Shown piece by piece: positions 1-9,220 of a stretch of DNA of 64,000 nucleotides (position 1 is the stretch's first letter; every line of letters starts with the position of its first letter). This stretch comes from an uncultured Burkholderiales bacterium (GTDB taxonomy: Bacteria; Pseudomonadota; Gammaproteobacteria; Burkholderiales; Burkholderiaceae_C). Below the pieces are notes generated by a model that saw only the letters and a list, made by a program, of their open reading frames with translations, made no database searches and had not been told where the DNA came from. Made by a program: the position numbers and the translations under genes. The stretch is from NCBI GenBank assembly GCA_903838355.1, contig CAILYC010000040.1:1-64000 (forward strand). The letters run 5' to 3'.

Positions 1-308
1 CCTTCAAGCCCCTCAGATCCTTCAACACCCTCGGCCTCTTCATGCGACTGCACCAGGCCCTCGGTGTCGTCGAGATCGTCCAGTTCATCATAGTCCCCCG
101 AGACCACATCCATGAAACGAATGGCCTGCGACGCCTCTGGCGCCCAGGCGTGAGATGCGGTCTCGCTTGGCGCCTGGGCAATGGGCACCTCTTGCAAGGC
201 CTCGAAACGCTCACCCTGGGCAATGGCGTCGAGGTGAAGGCCTTGATTGGAAGCTTGGGCAGCATGGACAGGCTTAGAGGCTCTGGGTGTCTTCGGTGTC
301 GTGGACAT
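1..308 (-). CDS. Probable RluB-type pseudouridine synthase, N-terminal part only
   Basis: This open frame starts at ATG 308 and runs off the left edge, so it is missing from the ORF track. The visible 102 residues begin MSTTPKTPRASKP and turn acidic, with EL-DDLDD and EEAEGVEGSEG stretches and no domain yet. In Burkholderiales the gene after scpB is usually rluB, whose product makes pseudouridine in 23S rRNA and often has a low-complexity N-terminal extension. The identity is therefore inferred from position only. The frame lies 142 bp downstream of the scpB stop on the same strand. Confidence 0.45.
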   Translation of the reverse strand, partial: MSTTPKTPRASKPVHAAQASNQGLHLDAIAQGERFEALQEVPIAQAPSETASHAWAPEASQAIRFMDVVSGDYDELDDLDDTEGLVQSHEEAEGVEGSEGLE

Positions 309-450
309 GAAATGGGGTGCTCGCTGAAAAACAATGTGGAAATTAAATTAAAAGACGCCAAGCCACAGGCTCAAGGCTTGTGTTTTTGACTTCGGATTCA
401 GACTCAAGTCAAGCACGGCCGCCACCAAGAGGCCCGGACGAAGTCATGCT

Positions 451-1329
451 TCAAGATTCAGGGTGGCGAGCTTGAATCGGATCAGTCGGATCAGTCGGAT
501 CAGTCGGATCAATTGGGCCAATTGGGCCAATTGGGCCTGCTTTGCTGTGAGCGCCATCGGTGCCGTCATGCGCAACACCTTCAGGCCCGTTGTTGTCCGT
601 GCGACCCAGTCCACTGCCGGGTGAACTGACGTGCTCGTGGTCATGGAGGTCATGGAGGTCATGGAGGTCTTGCGCCTCGAGTTGACCCTTCAAGCGCGTG
701 TCTTCATCATCGGCTCGCTCTTGCAACCCAGCATCTGCACTATCCCCCAAGCCTGGGGTTTGCAGGCCTTCGAGTTCGTCCAAACCGTCAAAATGGTCCA
801 AGGCACTTTGCGCCATGTCATCCAAGTTTTGAAGGGTCAGTTGCTCCACACTGGTGAGTCCCAGGTCATCCAAAAATTGTCGGGTGGTGGCAAAAAGCGC
901 GGGGCGGCCCACCGTTTCTTTGTGGCCAATGACCTCGACCCAACCGCGGTCTTCCAGCTGTTTGATGACCAAGGAGTTGATCGTAACGCCTCGAATGTCC
1001 TCCATTTCCCCGCGGGTGACGGGCTGGCGGTGCGCAATGATGGCCAAGGTCTCCAGCACGGCTCGGCTGTATTTGGGCGGCTTTTCGGGGTGCAGACGGT
1101 CCAAATAGATGCGCATGTTTGGGCGACTCTGAAAACGCCAGCCTTGGGCGACTTGCACCAATTCAACGCCCTTGTGCGTCCACTCCAGTTGCAGTTGCTC
1201 TAGGAGGATTTTGATCGTATCCAAGCCCACCTCGTCGCCAAAGAGCGTGCGCATGTCTTTCATAGACAAGGGCTGCACGGCACAAATGAGCGCCGTTTCC
1301 AGGACCCGTTGGGCGTCCAAGGTATTCAT
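451..1329 (-). CDS. scpB: Segregation and condensation protein B (ScpB)
   Basis: ScpB is the kleisin-associated winged-helix partner of ScpA in the SMC condensin complex, which compacts and segregates the chromosome. Residues about 1-175 carry the conserved core, including the [20 protein letters not shown] and [12 protein letters not shown] segments and the GRPALFATT segment near the second winged helix. The ORF track starts at 1455, but ATG 1329 ([11 protein letters not shown]) has GGAG nine bases upstream and removes an unlikely leader, giving 292 residues. The last 110 residues are a low-complexity acidic tail with HDL and GPI/DPT triplet repeats, unlike the compact family end. A probable rluB follows, as is common. 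Confidence 0.9.
   Translation of the reverse strand: MNTLDAQRVLETALICAVQPLSMKDMRTLFGDEVGLDTIKILLEQLQLEWTHKGVELVQVAQGWRFQSRPNMRIYLDRLHPEKPPKYSRAVLETLAIIAHRQPVTRGEMEDIRGVTINSLVIKQLEDRGWVEVIGHKETVGRPALFATTRQFLDDLGLTSVEQLTLQNLDDMAQSALDHFDGLDELEGLQTPGLGDSADAGLQERADDEDTRLKGQLEAQDLHDLHDLHDHEHVSSPGSGLGRTDNNGPEGVAHDGTDGAHSKAGPIGPIGPIDPTDPTDPTDPIQARHPES
477..539 (-). repeat. Two adjoining 9-bp tandem repeats at the 3' end of scpB
   Basis: Four units of TCGGATCAR (477-512) are followed directly by three units of TTGGGCCAR (513-539). Both periods are multiples of three, so on the minus strand they encode GPI and DPT triplets in frame. Copy-number change by strand slippage would lengthen or shorten the protein tail without a frameshift. 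Confidence 0.9.
641..667 (-). repeat. 9-bp tandem repeat inside scpB, three units
   Basis: TCATGGAGG occurs three times head to tail. On the minus strand it encodes a DLH triplet repeat ([14 protein letters not shown]). It is a second, separate in-frame expansion in the variable C-terminal tail of ScpB. Confidence 0.85.
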
Positions 1330-1530
1330 GATGAAACTCCGTTGCGATGAAGCCATGGCGCCCCAAAAGGCATGCAACCCAGCGCATGCTGGGGTTTGGG
1401 CTGGCGGGGGGTCCAAAGAGGCCGTTTTCTCAAACCGTTTGGGCCTGCAGACCACTGAGCCTTTGTGTCTTAGAGTCTTTGCGATTGGGTCAAAAAACCA
1501 AGGCCAACGGACTTGCCGCGCGTGCCCCCT

Positions 1531-2643
1531 TCAATCAGGGATCAAGTCCCTAGGCGTTAGGTTCAAATTGTAACTGAGTCCAAGCTGGTCAGTGCAGTCC
1601 CTCAAGTCAAGCGGCCAAGAGGAAGTCCAACTCAAGCGCTCACCACCAAAGGGGTGCTCAAAACTCAAGCGAAAGGCATGCAAAGCTTGACGCGCGAGGC
1701 TGCTTTGGGCTCGTGCGCCGTACAAAGTGTCGGCCCAAATCGGGTAGCCCTCATGGGCCACATGGACCCGAATTTGATGGGTTCGCCCGGTATGGAGTTG
1801 GCAATAGACCAAGGACGCGGCCAGTGCGCTCATGACCGATACACAGGACGTGTGGGCCAGTTTACCCGAGTCCTTGGAGAGGTCGACCACGCTCATTTTG
1901 GTACGGCTTTTGGGGTCTCGGCCAATCGACTGGTGAATCTCACGCCGCGCGCCCTCGCTCCAGACGCCTTGCACCACGGCCATGTACTCGCGCTTGACAC
2001 TTCGCTGGGCAATCATGGCCACCAATCGGTCCATGCACTCTCGAGTCCTTGCCACCACCATGAGGCCCGAAGTGTCCTTGTCGAGTCGGTGCACAATGCC
2101 AGCCCTTGGCACAAACCGCGCCGCTTCATCAAAAGCCAAGAGGCCATTGAGCAAGGTACCTCGCCAGTGCCCAGGCGCTGGGTGCACCACCAAACCCGCG
2201 GGTTTGTCGATCACCCGCAAATGGTCATCCTCATAGACCACCTGGATGTCCATCGGCTCAGGAATGAAGGCGAGGCTTTGTTCTGTCGGCCTCATCTCCA
2301 CCCAAAACCGTGTTCCTGCACGTGCCTTGGCCGAGGCTTTGCCCGCCAGCGGCAATTGGGCCAAAAGTTGGGCCTCAGGTCCACCCTCTTCAAGGCGAGT
2401 CAGAGGATCAGTAAAGCCCATGGGCAACTGGTGAATTTGACCCTGTGCGAGCATGGTCTGCAAATAACTCCGGGAAAACTCGGGCAGCAACTCACCAAGC
2501 GCCACATCGAGTCGCTTGCCATGCAAGTCCTCGCCCACCACCACCTCCCGCCACTCACTCTCCTCGCCCCTGGGGCCAAGAGACGTGGGATCAGAAAAAT
2601 CCTCCTCGGGCGGCTCATTTAATTGCGTGATCTTGTCCATCAT
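1531..2643 (-). CDS. rluD: 23S rRNA pseudouridine synthase RluD
   Basis: RluD converts uridines of 23S rRNA helix 69 to pseudouridine. An N-terminal S4-like RNA-binding segment (residues about 40-75, GKRLDVALGELLPEFSRSYL) precedes the catalytic domain. The domain holds the family motif HRLDKDTSGLMVVAR, with the catalytic Asp, and the later GRTHQIRVH motif. An insert of about 20 residues after the S4 part (ARAGTRFWVEM region) links the two. Two start codons are adjacent (MMDK). The gene diverges from bamD across 42 bp, the usual betaproteobacterial arrangement. Confidence 0.93.
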   Translation of the reverse strand: MMDKITQLNEPPEEDFSDPTSLGPRGEESEWREVVVGEDLHGKRLDVALGELLPEFSRSYLQTMLAQGQIHQLPMGFTDPLTRLEEGGPEAQLLAQLPLAGKASAKARAGTRFWVEMRPTEQSLAFIPEPMDIQVVYEDDHLRVIDKPAGLVVHPAPGHWRGTLLNGLLAFDEAARFVPRAGIVHRLDKDTSGLMVVARTRECMDRLVAMIAQRSVKREYMAVVQGVWSEGARREIHQSIGRDPKSRTKMSVVDLSKDSGKLAHTSCVSVMSALAASLVYCQLHTGRTHQIRVHVAHEGYPIWADTLYGARAQSSLARQALHAFRLSFEHPFGGERLSWTSSWPLDLRDCTDQLGLSYNLNLTPRDLIPD

Positions 2644-2685
2644 GGTCGATAATAGGCGTGGAATGTTTAATTTGAAAGGTGCCCT

Positions 2686-3498
2686 GTGACCCGTCTATCC
2701 CCATTATCACTTGCAAAAGCCTTGGGCGCAGCGTCTCTCATGATGGGACTGCTTTGGGGCTGCTCGAGCAACACCTATGACGAAACCTTGGATTGGTCCG
2801 CCGACAAGATCTACGCCGAGGCGATGGAGAATTTAAACAACAAGATTTACGACAAAGCCATTGGCTTGTTTGAAAAACTTGAAGGACGTGCCGCCGGCAC
2901 ATCGCTCGCGCAGCAAGCGCAACTGGAAAAAGCCTATGCGCAGTACAAAAGCGGCGACCCCGCCTTGGCCGTGGCCACCTTGAACCGCTTCATCAAAATC
3001 AATCCCGTGAGCCCCGCGCTTGACTACGCGATTTACCTCAAAGGGGTGGCCAATTTCAACGACGATCTGGGCTTTTTATCGTCCATCACCCAGCAAGACC
3101 TCTCTGAGCGCGATCAAAAAGCGGCCAAAGAATCCTTTGACGCCTTCAAAGACCTCCTCAACCGCTTTCCCGACTCCAAGTACGCAGAAGACGCCCGATT
3201 GAGAATGCGCTACACCGTCAATGTGCTCGCGCAGTCCGAGGTCAATGTGGCGCATTACTACTTTAAAAAGGGCGCCTACATTGCCGCCATCAACCGCGCG
3301 CAAGCGGCCATCGATGAATACCGCGGCGTGCCAGCGATTCATGAAGCGCTCATCATTTTGCGAGACTCTTATGGCCAACTCGGCCTCACCCAACTCAAAG
3401 ACGACACCCAACGCGTTTTGGCGCAATCCTTTCCGGATCAATGGGACCGGGAGTTGGAGAACTTCAAGAAACCTCGGGCTTGGTGGCGCCTGTGGTGA
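2686..3498 (+). CDS. bamD: Outer-membrane assembly lipoprotein BamD (ComL)
   Basis: BamD is the essential lipoprotein of the BAM complex, which inserts beta-barrel proteins into the outer membrane. A signal peptide ends in the lipobox LLWGC with the lipidated Cys at residue 26. The mature part is a run of TPR-like helices, for example IYDKAIGLFEKLEGR and AAINRAQAAIDEY, of normal family length (270 residues). The start is GTG, preceded by GAAAGG five bases upstream. The 3' end overlaps the convergent helicase gene by 35 bp. Confidence 0.93.
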   Translation: MTRLSPLSLAKALGAASLMMGLLWGCSSNTYDETLDWSADKIYAEAMENLNNKIYDKAIGLFEKLEGRAAGTSLAQQAQLEKAYAQYKSGDPALAVATLNRFIKINPVSPALDYAIYLKGVANFNDDLGFLSSITQQDLSERDQKAAKESFDAFKDLLNRFPDSKYAEDARLRMRYTVNVLAQSEVNVAHYYFKKGAYIAAINRAQAAIDEYRGVPAIHEALIILRDSYGQLGLTQLKDDTQRVLAQSFPDQWDRELENFKKPRAWWRLW

Positions 3499-5629
3499 GT
3501 CGTCTGAGGCCTTCGAGAAGCGTGGCCTCCTGAGACACCCTCGCCATGGGCGGGAGGGCTTGGATCAAACGCTTGCCGTAGCCAGTTTCAACCAAGCGCT
3601 TATCACACACAATCAGCACGCCTTTGTCACTTTCTCGGCGTATGAGTCTGCCCGCACCTTGCTTTAATGCGACACCCGCCTCGGCCAGAAAATAATGATT
3701 GAAGGGGCTCAGGCCGAGTTCTTCGAGCTTTTTGCTCCTGGCCACCACCATCGGATCGTTGGGGGGAGGAAAGGGCAGTTTGTCAATCACCACCGCTTGG
3801 AGCGCGTCTCCTGGCACATCAAACCCCTCCCAAAACGTGGCCGTCGCCACGAGCACAAAGGATCTCTTGGCGCCCAGGTCCTCGGCACTCCTAAAGCGCT
3901 GCATGAGCTCCTTTTTACTGCCCTCGCCTTGCGTCAAGACCTCAATGTGAGGGTGCTCTTGGAGCAGCGCTTTGAGCCTGTCACTGATCTCTTTCAACGC
4001 CCTCAGTGTGGTGGTGAGCACCAAGGTGCGGCCTTGCAGTGCCAACACCACCTTGGCGGACAACTCACTCACCATCTCCGAGTGTTTGGGATCACTGGGC
4101 AAGACCATCTCTTTGGGCACAAAAAGAACCGCCTGTTTGGCATAATTGAAGGGGCTTTGGACTTGCAGCACGCGTGCCTGGGTGAGACCACACGGCTCGG
4201 TGAACCAAGACAATTTGGGCTCGTGCCCCAAGGTGGCCGAGGTGAAGATCCAACTCCTGGGACTGCCCGGTGTATTGGGCAAGCCCTCTCTTGGCGGGGG
4301 GGCTGGGTGCGGTAAACCTGACGCCAATGGCGCTGCAACACCTTCACCCTGAGCGTCAAAAGGGGCCTGACTTGCCGCCCGCGACAAAGCGGCATTCAAG
4401 GGCTTGTCGCCCAGAGCCTCTTCTCCCGCTTGGCCCATGATGCAAGGACCCAATTGCTGCGCAATGTCCAAGGGCGCTTGTACCAAGCGCACACCAGCAC
4501 CCACATCGAGCCAGCGCACAAAACCACTGTCCAGGGGCTTTTGAAACACGAGCAAAATATCGAGCAGCTCGACCAAGCGCTCTTGTAGCCTCTCCCACTC
4601 CGGCGCCACGGGCATCATGGGCTCCATAGCCTCGCCCATCTCTGCGAGCATGTCTTGGGTGCCTTTGAGCACATCGAGCCACAAGGTCTCGTTGACCCCA
4701 TCGGGAGACTTCTGCGTCCAAGCAAGTTTGGACACACGCTCCGTCTTGGCAAATAGACCTCGCCAGTCCTTGGCACAGAGCTCGAGCTTGGCGGCCATTT
4801 CGCGCCACTCACCCATGCCACGCGCGGTGTTTTCTCCGGTGGCCAACACATCTTTGGCCAAGTCCAGCAATTGCGAGGTGCCCATTTGTTGGCCCAAAAA
4901 ATTCACCCCAATTTCATTCAACTGGTGCGCCTCATCAAAAATCACCACCCGCGCATTGGGCAACAACTCGGCCATGCCGCTTTCTTTCATCGACATGTCG
5001 GCAAAAAACAAATGGTGGTTGATCACGACCACGTCGCTCGCCAACGCCTCTTTGCGAGCTTGGGAGACGTAGCATTTTTTGAAATCTGCGCACTCCGAGC
5101 CCAAGCAATTTTCCCGAGTTGAAGTGATCATGGGCAGCAGTGCACTTTTTTCATCCAAGCCCACCAACTCGCCCAAGTCCCCCGTGAGGGTGCGTTGAGA
5201 CCATTTCTCCACCTTGGCCAAAAGGGTCACCACATAACGGTCAGGAAACAAGCCTTCTTGGCGAGCAAGGCCCATGCGGTACAGACACAAATAGTTCGCG
5301 CGCCCTTTGAGAAGCGCCATGCGAGCGGGCAACTTCAAGGCCCGAATCACGGCGGGCAAATCACGGCCAAAGAGTTGGTCTTGCAAGGTTTTGGTGGCGG
5401 TGGAAATCACCACCCGCTCACCACTCAGGAGCGCCGGCACCAAATACGCAAAGGTCTTGCCCACCCCAGTCCCGGCCTCCACCACCAAGGCGCCGCCTTG
5501 GTCCACGGTTTGTGCGACAGCAAGGGCCATTTCGGTTTGTCCCTCGCGCACGCGAAAGTGCGCATCGACTTGGGCCAAGGGCCCGTCGTTGGTGAAGATG
5601 CGCTCAACCGCTTCGATCAAACCGGTCAT
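3464..5629 (-). CDS. ATP-dependent DNA helicase, DinG/YoaA (XPD-like) family
   Basis: This is a superfamily 2 helicase of the iron-sulfur XPD-like group, acting 5' to 3' on DNA during repair or fork processing. Walker A is EAGTGVGKTFAYLVPALL near residue 55. Four cysteines in NYLCLYR, NCLGSEC and KKC form the expected 4Fe-4S cluster ligands. The Walker B box is DEAH. The C-terminal half has WEGFDVPGD and the QGAGRLIRR motif VI. Length (721) and motif spacing fit the YoaA branch without the N-terminal exonuclease found in some DinG proteins. The start overlaps the upstream gene's stop (ATGA). Confidence 0.88.
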   Translation of the reverse strand: MTGLIEAVERIFTNDGPLAQVDAHFRVREGQTEMALAVAQTVDQGGALVVEAGTGVGKTFAYLVPALLSGERVVISTATKTLQDQLFGRDLPAVIRALKLPARMALLKGRANYLCLYRMGLARQEGLFPDRYVVTLLAKVEKWSQRTLTGDLGELVGLDEKSALLPMITSTRENCLGSECADFKKCYVSQARKEALASDVVVINHHLFFADMSMKESGMAELLPNARVVIFDEAHQLNEIGVNFLGQQMGTSQLLDLAKDVLATGENTARGMGEWREMAAKLELCAKDWRGLFAKTERVSKLAWTQKSPDGVNETLWLDVLKGTQDMLAEMGEAMEPMMPVAPEWERLQERLVELLDILLVFQKPLDSGFVRWLDVGAGVRLVQAPLDIAQQLGPCIMGQAGEEALGDKPLNAALSRAASQAPFDAQGEGVAAPLASGLPHPAPPPREGLPNTPGSPRSWIFTSATLGHEPKLSWFTEPCGLTQARVLQVQSPFNYAKQAVLFVPKEMVLPSDPKHSEMVSELSAKVVLALQGRTLVLTTTLRALKEISDRLKALLQEHPHIEVLTQGEGSKKELMQRFRSAEDLGAKRSFVLVATATFWEGFDVPGDALQAVVIDKLPFPPPNDPMVVARSKKLEELGLSPFNHYFLAEAGVALKQGAGRLIRRESDKGVLIVCDKRLVETGYGKRLIQALPPMARVSQEATLLEGLRRLTTGATKPEVS

Positions 5630-6534
5630 CGAGCAGTCCCCCCACTGGGCGCTGAGTCCGCGGGGGCGGTCCGTATCCCTGGCAAATCGCTGGCGGTCTC
5701 GCGCGTGTGCATCTCCTCAAAGGTGGGCAGGGGCTTGGGATGGGATGCTTTATCACTCAAGCGTTTTTGCACCTGGGCTTGGTGCTCACGCGCCTCTTTG
5801 AGTTTGTGCTCATGTGCCAAACTGGCCTGGCTTTGCTCTTGGGGTGTTGGGGCTTGACTGGTGGGATGCGCCACAGGGTTGGGTATTTTTGCGCTTTGGC
5901 TTTGGTGCTCGAGCAAGGCCTTTTGATGCTGGGCCCAGCGTTCCTCATAGGCCGCTTGGGCCTTGAGCATGCGGTCCTTTTCTCGCTCCTGGGATTCAAG
6001 GCTATCTTGCTGCGCCAAGGCGTTGCGGCTGTCTTGTGCCTTGATCGCGCGTTCAAGGTCCTGCAAGGGCAGCAACTGCTTTTTGAGCGGGCGCTGGCGC
6101 TCGAGGTGCTGGGCTTGTGCGTCGAGCTGACAGCCCGTCACGCCAAAGCGCAAAGAGCACTGGGCCATTTGCTGAGTAAATTGCGCCTCAACCTCTTCCA
6201 TTTGGGCTTTGATCGCATTTTTTTGATGGTCAATTTTCTCGAGCATGAGCGCGCTTTCACTTTTTAGGGGCGCAGCGCCTGTTCGCAAGCTTGGCGCTGC
6301 ATTGGGCGCAGGGCTTGGCGTCAAAAATTGCGGTTTCTCATGCCTTTGTTCTTGTGTTTGTTCTTGAGGTTGTTCTTGAGGTTGTTCTTGAGCTTGATCC
6401 GGCTCCGGTGTCTGCCCCCTCACCAAGCCCCCTCCCGCCAACAGCCCCATGCTCAGCACCACCACGAGCCAGGACGCAGTCCATCTTTGGCGGCCAGTCC
6501 CGCACACAGGTTCAAGAGTCGTCACACGGATCAT
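5626..6534 (-). CDS. Exported or anchored coiled-coil protein of unknown function
   Basis: I do not recognise this gene. It has an N-terminal hydrophobic segment (WLVVVLSMGLLAGGGLV), then a Gln/Glu/Pro repeat (QEQP units). A charged helical part follows, with heptad-like spacing (EKIDHQKNAIKAQMEEVEAQ and DSLESQEREKDRMLKAQAAY), and then a polar tail. Two cysteines lie in QCSLRFGVTGCQLD. A periplasmic coiled-coil protein is likely. The ORF track starts at 6546; the ATG at 6534 (MIRVTTLEP) has a modest GGA upstream and is preferred. It shares ATGA with the helicase gene downstream, so the two are co-transcribed. Confidence 0.6.
   Translation of the reverse strand: MIRVTTLEPVCGTGRQRWTASWLVVVLSMGLLAGGGLVRGQTPEPDQAQEQPQEQPQEQTQEQRHEKPQFLTPSPAPNAAPSLRTGAAPLKSESALMLEKIDHQKNAIKAQMEEVEAQFTQQMAQCSLRFGVTGCQLDAQAQHLERQRPLKKQLLPLQDLERAIKAQDSRNALAQQDSLESQEREKDRMLKAQAAYEERWAQHQKALLEHQSQSAKIPNPVAHPTSQAPTPQEQSQASLAHEHKLKEAREHQAQVQKRLSDKASHPKPLPTFEEMHTRETASDLPGIRTAPADSAPSGGTAR
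6345..6392 (-). repeat. 12-bp tandem repeat, four units, in the coiled-coil protein gene
   Basis: Units of the form KTTGTTCTTGWG are repeated four times with two or three mismatches. They encode QEQP/QEQT repeats immediately after the signal segment. The period is a multiple of three, so length changes stay in frame. Confidence 0.8.
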
Positions 6535-6643
6535 GCAGTTCCACATTCAATTTGGGCCTCGGGCCCAAGGCTTACAAGAGGCAATCCATGGTCTGCCATT
6601 TTAGACCTTGCGCGCGCGCTCACAAGGCCCCACCATCGCCGCA

Positions 6644-7732
6644 TCAGACCAAGGCCGTGTCCACGTCCCTTTTGTCGAGCGCCAAAAACTCTTGAGACTG
6701 CATCTCCGTCAAGCGCGAAATGGTTCTTGGGAACTCGTGCGCCAAAGGGCCTTTGAGGTACAACTGCTCGGGGGGCACTTGCGCGCTCATCACCAACTTC
6801 ACCCGACGGTCATAAAGCACATCGATGAGCCAGGTAAAACGCCGTGCAGGAGAGGCCATGCGCTCGCTCATTTGCGGCACGTCGCTTAAAAAAACCGTCT
6901 GAAACCGAGTCGCAATTTCCAAGTAATCGTGGTGCGAGCGAGGCCCCACACACAGGGTCTCAAAATCAAACCACACCGCATTCTTGGTCACCTTGCGGGC
7001 TTGAATCTCGCGAGACTCGATGACAAGGGTTGAGTGGAGCAACTCATCGTGAGCGCTCAATCTCTCAAAAGTCGCTTGCATGGAGGTTTGCGCCCCATCA
7101 TCGTTCGGGCACAGGTAGAGGTCGGCCTGTTCAAGGGTCAATTGACGGTAGTCAACGCCTTGATCGACCCGAATGACTTCGAGCTTTTCGTTCAAGAGCG
7201 CCATCGCCGGCAGCAAGCGATCGCGATGCAAGCCGTCGGGATACAAATCGTTGGGGTGAAAATTCGACGTGGTCACAAAGCCCACTTGGTGATCAAAAAG
7301 CGACTGCAGCAGTCGGTGCAAAATCATCGCATCGGTGATGTCCGAGACATGAAACTCATCAAAGCAAATCAAATCATAGCGCTCAGAGATTTTTCGCCCC
7401 ATCACTTCCAAAGGATTGACCGTGCCTTGCAGGGATCGCAATTCATGGTGCACTTCGCGCATGAACTCATGGAAATGCAGTCGGGTTTTGCGCTTCGTTG
7501 GAACGCTTTCATAGAAGCAATCCATCAAAAAGCTCTTGCCGCGACCCACCCCACCGTAGAGGTAAACGCCCTTGGGTGCGACCTTGTGGTGAAAGAGTGT
7601 TGTGAGCCACGAACCCTTGGCTTCAAATTGAGCCCAATCCTGGGCACAGCGCTCCAAGGCCTGCACCGCCATCAACTGAGCCTCATCGCTTTTGAACCCC
7701 TTGACCAAGAGTTGCTCTTGGTAGACTGACAT
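6644..7732 (-). CDS. zapE: Cell division protein ZapE (AFG1-like ATPase)
   Basis: ZapE is a cytoplasmic P-loop ATPase that acts on FtsZ rings late in division. Walker A is YLYGGVGRGKSFLMDCF and Walker B is LICFDEFHVSDI, followed by the sensor-like FVTTSNFHPNDLYPDGLHR box, all typical of the AFG1/ZapE family. Total length (362) matches. The ORF track begins at a TTG (7753). ATG 7732 (MSVYQEQLLVKGF) best fits family N-termini, although no strong Shine-Dalgarno precedes any of the three candidates. It follows lpdA, the usual order in Burkholderiales. Confidence 0.92.
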   Translation of the reverse strand: MSVYQEQLLVKGFKSDEAQLMAVQALERCAQDWAQFEAKGSWLTTLFHHKVAPKGVYLYGGVGRGKSFLMDCFYESVPTKRKTRLHFHEFMREVHHELRSLQGTVNPLEVMGRKISERYDLICFDEFHVSDITDAMILHRLLQSLFDHQVGFVTTSNFHPNDLYPDGLHRDRLLPAMALLNEKLEVIRVDQGVDYRQLTLEQADLYLCPNDDGAQTSMQATFERLSAHDELLHSTLVIESREIQARKVTKNAVWFDFETLCVGPRSHHDYLEIATRFQTVFLSDVPQMSERMASPARRFTWLIDVLYDRRVKLVMSAQVPPEQLYLKGPLAHEFPRTISRLTEMQSQEFLALDKRDVDTALV

Positions 7733-7758
7733 AACACCGCGCATAAAAAACAAACACT

Positions 7759-9207
7759 TTAAAAGTTAAGGGCTCTCTTGTCCACGGCCAAGGCAGCTTC
7801 CTTGGTCGCTTCACTCAAAGACGGGTGAGCATGACAGATGCGCGCAATATCCTCACTCGAGGCTTTGAACTCCATGGCCATCACTGCCTCGGCTATCAAT
7901 TCACTGGCCGATGGGCCAATGATGTGCACCCCTAAAACTTCATCGCTGTCCCTGTGCGCGAGCACTTTGACAAACCCGCGGGTGTCTCCGAGGGCGCGTG
8001 CGCGCCCGTTGGCCAAGAAAGGAAACACCCCTGAGCGGTAAGGCGTCGAGGCGGCCTTGAGTTGCTGCTCCGTCTCACCCACCCAAGCGATCTCGGGACT
8101 GGTGTAGATCACCCAGGGAATGGTCTTGTAGTTGACGTGCCCGTGCTCTCCAGCGATGCGCTCGGCCACGGCCACCCCCTCTTCCTCCGCCTTGTGCGCG
8201 AGCATGGGGCCGCGAACCACATCGCCCACAGCCCAGACCTGGGGCAGCGACGTGCGACACAACTCATCGACCGCAATGGCGCCGCGCTCATCCAGGGCCA
8301 AGCCCACCTTCTCAGCACCCAGGCCTTGGGTGTTGGGCACGCGACCAATCGAGACAATCAGTTTGTTCGACACCACGCTTTGCGCCTCGCCCGCGGCATT
8401 GGTATAAGACACCTTGACGCCTTTGGCGCCTTGGCTCACCGCTTGCACCTTGACACCGAGCTCGATCTTGAGACCTTGCTGGGTCAACAACTTCCAAGCT
8501 TCCTTGGCCACTTGCTCGTCAACAGCCCCCATGAACACCGGCAAGCCTTCTAGCACCGTCACCTCAGCACCCAAGCGACGCCACACCGACCCCATTTCGA
8601 GACCAATCACACCCGAGCCGATGAGGGTGAGTTTTTTGGGCACCTCGCTCATTCGCAAAGCACCGTCGTTGGAGAGAATGTTCTCTTCATCAAAAGGCGC
8701 CATGTCCAACGCCCGTGCGCTCGATCCTGTGGCCACAATCACGTGCTGGGCACTCAAAATTTCATCCTGAGCCTTGGCCCCCTGGGTCCCACGGGAGGTC
8801 ACGGCCACACGGTAGAGTGCGTCGCTGCGATCCACAAAGCTGCCGCTGCCATGAAAAAAACTCACCTTGTTCTTTTTAAAGAGGTACAAAATTCCCTGGT
8901 TGTTTTGCGAGACCACCAGGTTTTTGCGCGCGAGCATTTTGCCCAAATTCAGACTCACCCCTTGGACCTCAACGCCGTGTTCACCGAGGTGAGTTAAAGC
9001 TTGCTCATAGTGCTCGGAAGACTGCAGCAGTGCCTTGGAAGGGATGCAACCCACATTGGTGCAGGTGCCCCCCGGTGCTGGGGCGCCTTGCTCGTTGCTC
9101 CAGGCGTCAATGCAAGCGGTCTTCAAACCCAGTTGTGCACAGCGAATGGCCGCGACATAGCCCCCCGGTCCGGCACCGATCACGATCACATCAAATATTT
9201 GGCTCAT
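7759..9207 (-). CDS. lpdA: Dihydrolipoyl dehydrogenase, E3 of the 2-oxoglutarate dehydrogenase complex
   Basis: This FAD enzyme reoxidises dihydrolipoyl groups on E2 and passes electrons to NAD+. It has the FAD-binding VIVIGAGPGGYVAA, the redox-active disulfide in [13 protein letters not shown], a second dinucleotide fold (IGSGVIGLEMG) and the C-terminal dimer interface with the catalytic HAHPSLSEA (His-Glu pair). It has no lipoyl domain, unlike the second E3 in this window. The start is ATG 9207: AAGGAG lies nine bases upstream and overlaps the odhB stop codon, so translation is probably coupled. The track start at 9231 is rejected. Confidence 0.95.
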   Translation of the reverse strand: MSQIFDVIVIGAGPGGYVAAIRCAQLGLKTACIDAWSNEQGAPAPGGTCTNVGCIPSKALLQSSEHYEQALTHLGEHGVEVQGVSLNLGKMLARKNLVVSQNNQGILYLFKKNKVSFFHGSGSFVDRSDALYRVAVTSRGTQGAKAQDEILSAQHVIVATGSSARALDMAPFDEENILSNDGALRMSEVPKKLTLIGSGVIGLEMGSVWRRLGAEVTVLEGLPVFMGAVDEQVAKEAWKLLTQQGLKIELGVKVQAVSQGAKGVKVSYTNAAGEAQSVVSNKLIVSIGRVPNTQGLGAEKVGLALDERGAIAVDELCRTSLPQVWAVGDVVRGPMLAHKAEEEGVAVAERIAGEHGHVNYKTIPWVIYTSPEIAWVGETEQQLKAASTPYRSGVFPFLANGRARALGDTRGFVKVLAHRDSDEVLGVHIIGPSASELIAEAVMAMEFKASSEDIARICHAHPSLSEATKEAALAVDKRALNF

Positions 9208-9220
9208 GGTCACGCACTCC

